Below, piece by piece: positions 42,101 through 54,100 of a stretch of DNA of 64,000 nt; position 1 is the first letter of the stretch; each line of letters begins with the position of its first letter. Source of the stretch: Apostichopus japonicus (lineage: Eukaryota > Echinodermata > Holothuroidea > Aspidochirotida > Stichopodidae). The notes beneath the pieces are model-generated. The model was not told where the DNA came from, did no database searches, and saw only the letters and a list, made by a program, of their open reading frames with translations. Both the position numbers and the translations under genes were made by a program. Location: positions 8,903,713 through 8,967,712 of the forward strand of contig NC_092574.1 in assembly GCF_037975245.1 (NCBI RefSeq). The letters run 5' to 3'.

Positions 42101-45100
42101 AAATAAAAAAAAATTAAAAAATTGGACGTTCTCGCCCCCAAAGTAACAGAATTGGGAAATAATTGCTAAATAATTACTGATAATGACAAGACAATTATTT
42201 TTATTACATGAGTTCTCTCCTAAAGCAGAAAATACAGTGCAATGCAACTGAATTTGAAAAAATTTAAATTTCATAAATGAAAGCATTTTTTTTGTTTTTT
42301 TCACACACAGCACAGTTTGATCACACACAGCATTCCAAGACACATAAGAAGTGGTTTTCAAAAGAGAATGATTAAAATTGATCAAAATAATACACTGTTC
42401 TGCTTATTTTTACTGTAATAATATGCTAAATCAATGATATTTATCAATAAATTAATTGGTTCCATTTGATATGTAAATATTCATTGGACAGACGCTTTTT
42501 ATATCTATTCGTCGAGTGACAGATCAACGAGGAAAGCCTGATTAATATGCAAACGAGAATCTCTTGACTTTTCAAATTTGAGTCAACATTTTACAAGGGT
42601 CACTGAGCTACAACACAGTCAGGTTATTCATGGCACGACAAAATATGCATATTAAATGGCAAATAAACGAGCACTGCTTTTAAACAGTTCCCTCCTCTCT
42701 GCTTCATATATCATTCCAGCTGTGAGAGCTAGACCAAGAATGCCGTCCAGCATGTTAATAGGTACGCACTGAAGACTGCAGGGGATCATCTCGCCCGCTC
42801 TGTAAATCAATTTACATTGGGAGCTCGATATGATTCTAAAATAATACCATCAACATACGTTCGCCATTTGTCAAGGTACCGCGGCTAATCTGTGTAGACT
42901 GGGTGTATTATTTCACAGTTGGTGACATAACATTTGAAGCAGAAAACATTTACAACAATTAATTGGACTCTTTTTTTTGTTGATAGGGGCATTTTGTCGT
43001 TCTGTTATTACTAGCACTTTTACTGACTGTACTGTGTGTTGGGGTTGGCAGCGTTGATGAACATGTTTAAGAAGAGAATTAATGGGATGATTAAGAAGTC
43101 TGGATATCTGATTGGGAATCACCAATTGCTCAGGCTGGACATATTCTATCACTCATGCCTCCAACCGAAGCTTTGTTCTGCTATGGATGACCCAGATCAC
43201 CTGTTGCATGGTGACCTCTCAGGGCGAGTTAATGGTCAAAGGTCAAAAGATGAGACCACCAGCTGCTAGTACAAACCCATACAAACATACCTTCGTGCCG
43301 ATGACGATGACATATTTTAATAGTAATTACACAAGTTAGTCAGGTTTTCATCAGGTTTAATTCTTTTGTGTCTTGTGTGCAATAAGTGTGATTCTTTGTC
43401 TTGTTTAATTCTTTTGTGCATTCATCCCTTTTATCATATCTTTCATGTATTCTGCTTTATCTACTCTTACTCAGTCTTATCACTGTTTTCATAGCAATGC
43501 TGTAATTGCCCAAATTTTGGTGCTAATTAACGTTTAATTTGAATTGAATTTGAATTGAATTGTATTGTAAGGAGCATGTTTAACAAACTTATACTCGGCA
43601 AATTTGAAGTAGATCTGCTAACAGATGATCGATGCAGACATAGCACTTATGAACACACACACACGCACACACGGAGTATAAATATATAATTATGCTGCAA
43701 TAACTCATGGATCTCCAAGATATCGGTGAGTATTTGGTAAAGTAACCTGCATTTTAAAGCACATTTGCATTGCTTCTAATCAATGTGAAGAAGCAGATCA
43801 TATTCAGCGATGGAGAAACATTAGAGAAAATATTCTCCTTTCCTGCCAATGAAACCAATTCCAGAATATTGTGCATTATTCCTGCATGCTTATAAGGAAT
43901 TATAATACAGGGGACCCCAATACCATTTAATGCCCTACAAAATTATGCCACAAAAAAAGTTCTATATTCATGAAGTGCTCAGTGAATAATTGCATTCAAT
44001 TAGAGTTGTAACCCTTCCATAATAGGTAATATAAATGCAAATTTTCCTTGATAGTTAGATCTCTGGACTCAAGATAAAATTCCAAGCTTGAAGCCCACAC
44101 GGCTAAGATAGAGGCACTGTATACGCAGTAAACTCCCTGTGTAACCTTTGCAATACACGTCAGGGAACTGGAGCTTCATAAAGTGTAATTAATAACGAGA
44201 GAGCAAGACTACTGTAAAGTTAGGTATTCAACAGCAGACTATATCATGCAACAAATGTTTTACACATTGCTATCTACATGCATCATTATAATGAAGGAAT
44301 CACTGGGCAACCGGTAACGGAATTGGACTATTGTTTGGTTTGAATAAGGAAGATAAAAATGGTGATGATGTCAATATTGCAAATCTGAAATACAAAATCA
44401 AAACAACAATAGTATACTACTACTACTACTACTACTGCTACTACTGCTACTATTATTAAGTACTACTACTACTACTGCTGCTGCTACTACAACTACTACT
44501 ACTACTATTACTACTTCTACTACTACTAAGTACTACTACTACTACTACTGCTGCTGCTACTACAACTACTACAACTACTATTACTACTTCTACTACTACT
44601 AAGTACTACTACTACTACTACTACTGCTGCTGCTACTACAACTACTACAGCTACTATTACTACTTCTACTACTACTAAGTACTACTACTACTACTACTGC
44701 TACTATTAGTAAGTACTATTACTACTTCTACTACTACTACTACCACCTTAATCGGTGCTCAATGAACAGATAATACATATTAAATGTCCACTTATCAGAG
44801 GTTCAACGTCAGGTGAGCAAATCTGCTGATCATGTTAATATTGTAACATGGTACATACGAATCATCTCAAAGACAAACACACGATGTCATGGTCAAGAAA
44901 GTAGGTGGAGTTGTCGGTCCTCCAGGGACATTTAGTCACATGTTGGGACCAGACCACCAGCAAAAACCAAAAATTAGGACTTAAAATAATTCATTCTGAG
45001 GCATATTTATGAAACAATTAGGTCTACAAAAGAGTATGATAATTTTACATTTGTGTGTGTGTGTGCATGGTTGAAAAGGGGGAGGGGAAAAACCCCCTCC

Positions 45101-48100
45101 CTCCCTTTCACAGCTTTAACTGCTCTACTAAACATGCATAGAATATCTTAGTAAAGGGAGTTTCAAAATAAAATGAAACTGTTAGCAAACTGCTTATCCA
45201 CTAGAGAGCCTGTGTAATAGAATGTGTAAAAGTAAGTTGGCCTGACGTTTCGATCCTAGCAGGATCTTCTACAGAGGCTAAATGACAAGTTACAGTAACA
45301 GAGGGGACAAAAACACGCACAGAATACAGACAGGTTAATGAGCACGGTGAACACAATGGGATGGATGAAAGGGGATTATAAGTAGAAAGCAACAGGAGAA
45401 GAGGAGAGGAAGGAGATAAACTGTGGAGGGACAAAGAGAGGATTAAAGGCACAGGGTAAGGAATAAACTGGAGAGGGACAAAGACAGAAAGGTGTGAAGA
45501 AAAATGGAGGGGAAGAGAGCTGTGAGAAGAAGAGTGAAAGGGGGGGGGGGGGAGGGAGAAAGGGGAGAAGGAGTAGGGAACAGAGGAAGTTAGTCATGTC
45601 CTTCCTGAATGTTCAGCCCATGAGGTTGAATGGTACGAAGGCGTTGCATCCAGAGCCTCTCTCTGCTGATTCGTACTAGGTCAGGACGGCTACCTAAGGA
45701 TTCAATCCCCTGTAGGGACATGTCGTTAATGGTATGGTTGGGAAGGTTAAAATGTTCTCCAACTGGGGTCTCAGTCTTCATCCCGCTGCTTTCACCATGT
45801 CTCACCATTTTCTTTTGTTTCAGAAGCTCAGAAAATTGATGCAGAAATCCCAGCGCTATTCTTTCCATCTTTCCAACTACAGGTTCTACTCTCTCTCCCG
45901 CATTATTCCCTCAGGTCTACAGGTTACACACCAACCAGCACTAGGGACACTCCCTCCAGGACTCCAGAGAGAGTGGAACCGAGTCTTACACAGCACCTCC
46001 ATCCGTCTCATCAACATCCTCACCAAACACTGCCAACTGTCCTTAGATAGCCTCAACGATGATATCCTGAGGCTGAAGCTTGAATTACAGTCATGCTGCA
46101 CCGATGACGAATGGACTCAGTACACTAACAAAATTAACTTGTGTTTGTCTCAGCAGAACATTGAACTCACAGAAAGAAGAAATAAGAAAATGACTGACCT
46201 TCAGAAAAGACGCAAACGTACCGCTTGCAACCGTTTTAGAAGGCCCCAGACTCCACCTGAGTCTGAACCACCATCCTCAACTGCAGTTGTTAACTTATCT
46301 TCTTCTACTCTTACCAGTGCAGACCTTAGGCTTCTCTCCAAAGGACTCAACTTCTGTCCTACTCCTCCAGCATTTGACCAAGCGGAACTGAGTCAAGATC
46401 TTACTCATTTCTTTCGCAGAATTCGCCTTCGTGAGTTTTTCCTAGATGATCCTCCAACTGAACGGGAACCCTTCTGCAAGAAAAGTTCTTGGATGCCTCC
46501 TAAGAACAGAGTCCCTGTTTTAGAAGCCTACACACAGGTCGTCAGCTCTGAGACTAACCAGTCAAACTCTCCTCTCCGCAGAACACACGACAACCTTCCA
46601 AGAGATGAGCGTACAGCACTCTCCTCACTGATGTCTCGCAGTGACATTATCATCAAGCCAGCCGACAAAGGTTCTGCAGTTGTCATCCAGGATCGACAGG
46701 ATTACATCAAGGAAGCCATGCGTCATCTCTCCAACAGTGATATTTACACTCTTCTTGATTCTGATCCCACAGATATTTTCTCCCAGCAGATAAAACAGAC
46801 CATCACTGATATGTACCAGCGGAACCAGATCTCTAAGAAGGCTGTTTCTTTCCTTTCTCCCACAGACTGTAAGGCAGCCAGGTTTTATCTCCTGCCCAAA
46901 ATTCACAAGCCTGGTAACCCTGGTAGGCCTATCATCTCGGGCAATGGGTCCCCCACCGAGAAGATATCCTTGTTTGTGGACCACTTCATCAAACCTCTTG
47001 TTCCTCAGATTAATTCTTATATCCATGACACTCCAGATTTCCTCAGGAAACTTGAAGATATCAAAAACCAAATCCCCAGTACAGCCATCATCGGTACTTT
47101 CGACATCACTTCTCTGTACACTAACATCCCTCATGCTGAAGGTATCGCAGCCACGTGTGCAGCCCTGTCTAAGAAGGTCCACCCTTGTCCACCCATCTCT
47201 GACATCAAAGCTCTCATGCAACAGGTTCTCACCAAAAACAACTTCACGTTCATGAACAAGCATTACCTTCAAAGACACGGGACTGCCATGGGAACCAGGA
47301 TGGCTCCTTCCTTTGCATGTCTGTTTATGTCTAGCCTTGAAGAACGCATGCTCAGTACGGCTCCCTGCCGTCCCCTTATCTGGTGGCGCTACATTGATGA
47401 CATCTTCTTCATTTGGACCAGTGATGAGGATAGCCTGCTCACCTTCATCCATCACATCAATTCTTTCCACAGCACCATCAAATTCACCTCTGATTACTCT
47501 CACCAACAGGTTAACTTTCTCGATGTGACTGTTCGCAAGGAACACGGTTCTCTCTCTACAGACTTATACACCAAGCCCACAGACACACACCAGTATCTCC
47601 ATTCTTCAAGCTGCCATCCCCGTCACTGCAAGTCTGGAATTGCCTACAGTCAAGCACTTCGTCTTCGTCGCATTTGCTCCAACAATTCCTCTTTCATTCG
47701 CCATACAGATGCTTTGGAAAAACACCTTATTGCCAGGGGCCATAGTGCCAGAAGGGTGCGTGAAGCCATTCAGAGAGTCCGCTCCCTTTCCAGATCATCT
47801 ACTTTGGCAGTGAAGGACAAAAAGGGACGAGATTGCGACAACAAGCTGCCCCTGGTTGTTACTTTCCACCCAAATCTTCCTCCCCTTCAGAAAATCACCT
47901 CTAACAACCACAACATTCTCCTCACTTCAGATAGACTCCAACGAGCCGTCCCTGAAAAACCCATCATCGCCTACAGACGACCACGCAACCTACGAGACCT
48001 TCTTGTACGTGCTGCTGTTCCACCTCTTACTTCTAACCTCACACCCATTCAGCATGGTACCTTCAAATGTGATCGTACTTCGAGATGCATCGTCTGCAGC

Positions 48101-51100
48101 CACCACATTGTTGAATCCAATTCCATCACCAGCCACAGCATGCAACTCACACACAAGACTAAGGGTCACATCACTTGCACTACCACCAATGTCATCTATC
48201 TGATCTCTTGTAGAGTTTGCGGCATCCAGTATGTTGGCGAAACCAAAACCACCCTCAAGAAGCGATTCTATGGTCACAGATCCACAGTCAACACCATGAA
48301 GACTGAGACCCCAGTTGGAGAACATTTTAACCTTCCCAACCATACCATTAACGACATGTCCCTACAGGGGATTGAATCCTTAGGTAGCCGTCCTGACCTA
48401 GTACGAATCAGCAGAGAGAGGCTCTGGATGCAACGCCTTCGTACCATTCAACCTCATGGGCTGAACATTCAGGAAGGACATGACTAACTTCCTCTGTTCC
48501 CTACTCCTTCTCCCCTTTCTCCCTCCCCCCCCCCCTTTCACTCTTCTTCTCACAGCTCTCTTCCCCTCCATTTTTCTTCACACCTTTCTGTCTTTGTCCC
48601 TCTCCAGTTTATTCCTTACCCTGTGCCTTTAATCCTCTCTTTGTCCCTCCACAGTTTATCTCCTTCCTCTCCTCTTCTCCTGTTGCTTTCTACTTATAAT
48701 CCCCTTTCATCCATCCCATTGTGTTCACCGTGCTCATTAACCTGTCTGTATTCTGTGCGTGTTTTTGTCCCCTCTGTTACTGTAACTTGTCATTTAGCCT
48801 CTGAAGAAGATCCTGCTAGGATCGAAACGTCAGGCCAACTTAAAGGGAGTTTCATAATATAAAGTGATATCTGATGATTAAGAGATGATGTCTCCAGAAC
48901 AATGTATTAGAACTGTATGCATGCATCAAATCAACAGGGTATGTTTTTACATCATACATTAACCATATTTGTAGACATATCAACGACATGCAAAGCCGCT
49001 CAGCCAAGAACCTTGTGATTTGCAACTTGTCAGGTTCAATATGTAGCTGTGACTGGAAACACTATGATGATCGTTACTAAAGAGATGTAAACACTCAATA
49101 TATACTGTATGTGTTTGCTGGCCGGCTTTAGATGAATCAATTCATTGAGCAATATTATTACATTCCATTGTCCACTGTTTCTTTTAGTGATGTGAAACTC
49201 CCAGTACTGTGTGTCTGTTAGACTTAGCGTCCAGAATCATCAGCTAATATACATTTGAGCATTAATAACAAATAACTGGCAATAATTGGCCATTTTTACC
49301 ATTTTCTATAAGTCAGTTCATAATCAGATGTGAATGAATACCATACTTTCATCTTCCTATATATATGTATGTTTTGGGGCTCGGAAATACCGTGTAACAG
49401 ATTTATTTCCAGATTCATACAGGAATAATAATTTACTGCCATTGTTTTGTTCCATCATATTCTGACACGTCTATCCATGGCAAAGCTAAAAAAATATCTG
49501 TGAATAGGAATTAGGACCATTATGTGGAAGGTACATAGTAAAACTTGTTACCATTTTCTATAAGCCACAAAGCATTGAATGCTTTCTCTAAATTCTGTTT
49601 TGATAACAGATAGTGAAGGACAATTTATGTTTAGTATTCTCAAAGATCCCCCCATTCCCCCACCCCCCCAAAGAAACGACAGAAAACACAGTGAAATAGA
49701 GTGAATTTTAGTTGCATCTAGATATTTCAACAGAAAAGGTCACTTGTATAGCTCACCTGAGTAAATAGTTCAGAGCTGTCCTCAGACACAACAAGTAGAG
49801 TGCAGAACTCTGATTGCGTCTGTCTCTCCAGCTGAAACGGGGAGAGAAAGAGAAAGAAAAAAAATGGAGTCCGTTGAGGTTTACAGGCATGGATGGAGTT
49901 ATATTATAAGATTTAACTGACGGGGCATTAAAGGCTCTGTAATTGACGTCAATGATGTGGGAATGAAATAAAAACCAATCCACCAGAGATATGCAGATAA
50001 GATATCCCACGAATGAACTTTCAAAAATAAAAAAAATAAAGAAGGATTTATACAAAAAAGTCAGAAACCTACTGACCGATTCATTCAAATCTTTGGATGA
50101 AAATGCCAGTTGTTCATTTTTTTTTATACGAAGCACATGTCAACATATTTATAGTTTTTACCCTCGTTTTCAACATATTTTTTTTTCTTACAAAGGCTTA
50201 AAAGAAATACTGAAGAATACTGATCACTTACAATTTAATCATATAAAGATATAAATGGGATTTATCAAATTTTCCACAAGAACAATCTCTTCCACAGATG
50301 CTATCCTAGCAGATTTAACTACAACGGAATACAGGCGATCAATATTCTCGACCAGTTCGAGCGTGTTAATTTTTTTTTCTTTTTTCCATGGTTTCCTCAG
50401 TTTTCAAGGATTTTCTCCAACAACTGGCGCATCAATTTAGGAAATTAATACTACACTGCTTGGTCTTCAATTGCAGATTAATTACACACTGACGTCACAG
50501 GCAAAGCCTTTTTGGAGGACTGATTGAGCTGTGGAATTTATCTCGACCGAAGCTCGATTCAAAATAGATTGTGTACATGGCTGGCTGTTGTACTAGCTAG
50601 CTGCTCGAGAGAGCAGGATATGAAACACCACCTTAAACAAGCCTGGCTGCAGCGAGAGAAGAAAAAAAAAAAAAACCTTCAAGGTTTTTAATACATATGA
50701 CAGAGAGAGACATATATGCCTTGTCTTAGTATCATCATTGTCTAGACAGGTTTCATCTAAAATGAGAAGTCAGCTCCTTCATAAATTGCCCAATTTCAAA
50801 TTTTCTGAAACAGTTAAAAAACTCTCCTCGGTATATTAAAGAAATCAAGCATAAAATTCATAACGTTGGTTGGGTTGTTGCATAAATTAAATTGGCAAGT
50901 TGCTTGTTTTTCACTTTATATGGGAAGATTTTTTCTTTTATTTCCCACAGCTAGCGCACTTGTATTCAATTTTACAATTTTAAGGGCTCTCTTGTTCCGC
51001 TGTCAAAATATGCATGAGCAGAATTAAATCGGCACGGACCTAATCAGAAGTAACCCCCTTCCGAGAGGCTTAGCTTAATACTGAGGCTGATATTGTAGGA

Positions 51101-54100
51101 TTTGCACTGTAAAACACATGAATAGATACAAGTGTAATTGAGTTTATTCCCCCGACGTGTTTTAATATTGTGTTTCATGGTCGTTCAACAAATCTTTCAA
51201 GAGAGACCGTGAGACATCCTGACGGAAGTCAATTTCTGTGCCAGTTTATTTTGTTCCAAGGCTATTCAGTAAATGCCTCAGAAATGATAAAACTTCTTGA
51301 CTTGTAAATAAGGGTTTTGTTTCAGTTTGTGTTACGTCCATATACAGCTAGATGGCTCAAATTGGATGAAACATCCTGACTTGAAAGTAAAATATATGAT
51401 TTAATAAACCTGTCACAAGGTGGGAGTATTCTTCTTTACCAAAACAACTGAGCAATTCAAATTCCTTTCTTTTTAAAGTCATTTTAGAAACACTGAAAAC
51501 CATTGAACCTGTCATCCTACCATTCTTGAAAACAAAATTGCAGCAGAAACTGATTTGGAACGGTAATATATCTTTCACAACTCTCTTCAATTTAAATATT
51601 TTATTTAACTATAACTGCATCTAGAAAGTTTAAAAACACTTCCTATATGCAGTGGTGTTTACAAGCATATTTCTAACCCTTAAGTACAGCATGTCAAAAA
51701 CTAGGTACTGTAAAACAAAAAATTTGTTTAAATTATGTCTTGTTTCTTTAAATTGAATGAAACTTGTCATGATCCACTAATGATTGTAAAGGTTTCACTC
51801 TCCTTTTTGGACAGAGCAAGAAAGCAAAACCAAAGGAATTAAAAGCTGATGTAGTAATGTGGCCAAACTACTGGTACAGAACTCTATAAAGCTCCATTGA
51901 ATTTTTTTGTGTGTGCAAAAGTTAGCAATTTTTTGAGTCATTCCAAACCTTCAGTTCCAAAGTCTAGCTACAATTAAGGAGCTTCAGGAGTTTTTTATCT
52001 GACAATCTAGTATCTGACAGATCTCAGCTTCAAATGGCTGTTCTATCTCTGTAGTATCAAAACAAGGACATCTGGCCAACCTTATACGCGGATTAACTTT
52101 CTACACAGAGTAATTATTTACCAGTGAGAATGATGAAATTCTTCAGATTTAATCCCACTAGTTATATACTTCACAGCACTGACCCCCATTTCGAACCGTT
52201 ACGTCGTTGCATGACTTACGTATTTGATGACTTTGAGTTGTAATGAGATGGAATCGTGGTCGTGAAGATCGGCACAGAGTTCCAGGATGCTGTCGTTGTA
52301 CTTGCTCATATCCTCTAAATCATCCTTCCCCGATGACGGACAGCTGTTCGTCCTCTGCATTCTTGAAAGGCATGCAGATATCTGAAGGAAAGAGTAAATA
52401 CAAAGCATATATATCTATATGTATATATGTGTGTGAACTATAATGATGAAGGGAGTATAATCAACGCATGGACGAAAAAAAGAATTTTAAAGGAACAAGA
52501 GCGCATCATCACAGTGGTGATGTCTTAGTTATATGACATTCAGTATAATTGATGACGATGACGATGACGATGTTGATGACGATGTTGATGATGTTGATGA
52601 TGATCACAGTTGACTTGGGATATTGTAAAGTCATTAGAAATAAAAATAGAAAACTTGAGCTGGATGACAGATTCATGGAAATCGGGTTGAACAACATGAA
52701 TCCACAGATTCAGGTGGCTGACTGGCTGGTAGATGTGACCTGATCAGGTCAACATGAATACAAGCATTACTTGTTTGATTCATGGCTGTAATCCAGGTCC
52801 ACATGCATCAATCCACCACACCTGATAACTTGCAGAGCTCTGTATAACCCAGTTCATGGTGAATCCAAATCTAAGGTGAATGAACTATAGAACCCAGGTC
52901 CACACCAGTTATAACCTAAGCTCTATTTTAATGCATGGTTTATAATGTAACCCAGGGCCAAGTGCATCAATCCATGTAGGCCTATGGCTCATAACTGTGG
53001 CATGCAATGTATGCTTACATCAATCCGATCCTAGACGCTGTCATGGTTCATAGCTGTAACACGGATCCACATCAATCCCAACCTAGCTAAGCTGGGTGTC
53101 TGATAGCTGTAATATCATTCTCAGCCTTAGCTGGATGGCTCATGAATATATTACCTAGGTCCACATCAATCTCAGCCTTTATAGCAAGATGGCTGATAGC
53201 TGTAAAACAGGTCCCATATCAATCCCAGTCTAAGCCAGATGGCCCATAGCTACTACACTGGTTCATGTCAATCCCAACCTAGGCTCATAGCTATACCACA
53301 GGTCCACATCAATCTCAGCCTTAGCTGGATGGCTCATAGCTGTAACCCAGGCCAACATCAATAAATGCCTAACCTAGTATGACTTGCAGCTGTATAACCC
53401 AGTTCACCCTAAATCCAAACCTAAGGTGATTAAACCATATAGAACCAAGGTCCACATCAATCCAAACCTATCAACTCTATGGTTGCTCATAGCTGTATTA
53501 CACAGGTAGAACCAACTACACATCAATTTAAAGATAAAGTTCTATGGCTCAAAACTATAATACAGGTCCACATCAATCCCAACCCATGGCTCATAGCTGT
53601 AACACTGAAAGGTCCAAATCAATACATGTCTTAATACTTGGATGACTTACAGTATAATCCAGTTCATCTTAAATCAAAACCTAAAGATGAAGAAACCATA
53701 GAACCCAGGTCCACATCAATCAAACACATCAGCTCTGCGACTAGTTCATTATTATTTTCTTTTCTATTTTATAGTTCTAACTAAATTAACATAGGAAAAC
53801 TAACTGGACATTATCATCAAAAGAGCAACTTGGTCATTTAATTACATATTGTAGTAGAATTATCCATTCTACCAATGTTCCTTGTTTCTTCTACAAACAA
53901 AACAAACATTCAATCTCCAATGACATTTACAGCTTTACATCGGAACACACATTAAATCAGAATGAAATCCAAGCAAATTCTACTTTGCATGTTAAAATCT
54001 GAAGTTTTTGGTTTAAAAACTGCAAGAATAATTCACATCTAATGTTGACCCTATGGAGCAAGATACAACAACAAACAGTTCACAGTGGTTTGTACAGACC

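Larger units (their letters stand above)
41911..45151. other. PDE2A intron left of the Penelope-like element
   Basis: Holds the weak LINE remnant, a short (CA)n at 43653 and the (CTA)n tract. The patch 42480-42660 has octamer-like atatgcaaac and aaatatgcat sites but nothing that can be named. Confidence 0.5.
45171..48842 (+). mobile_element. Penelope-like element, composite of full copy plus inverted partial copy
   Basis: The insertion holds a forward, coding copy (45782-48842) preceded by an inverted copy of the last ~547 bases (45233-45781). The two meet head to head. A near-perfect 19-base direct repeat flanks the whole unit: taaagggagtttcaaaata at 45152 and taaagggagtttcataata at 48841, with one difference. 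This is what a target-site duplication around a single integration should look like. Inverted 5'-truncated partner copies are a known habit of Penelope elements. It lies in the 12.6 kb intron between exons c and d. Confidence 0.88.

Noticed and set aside
46625-47545. 306-codon minus-strand frame
   Set aside because: Shadow of the Penelope reverse transcriptase on the opposite strand; the forward frame holds all recognised motifs.
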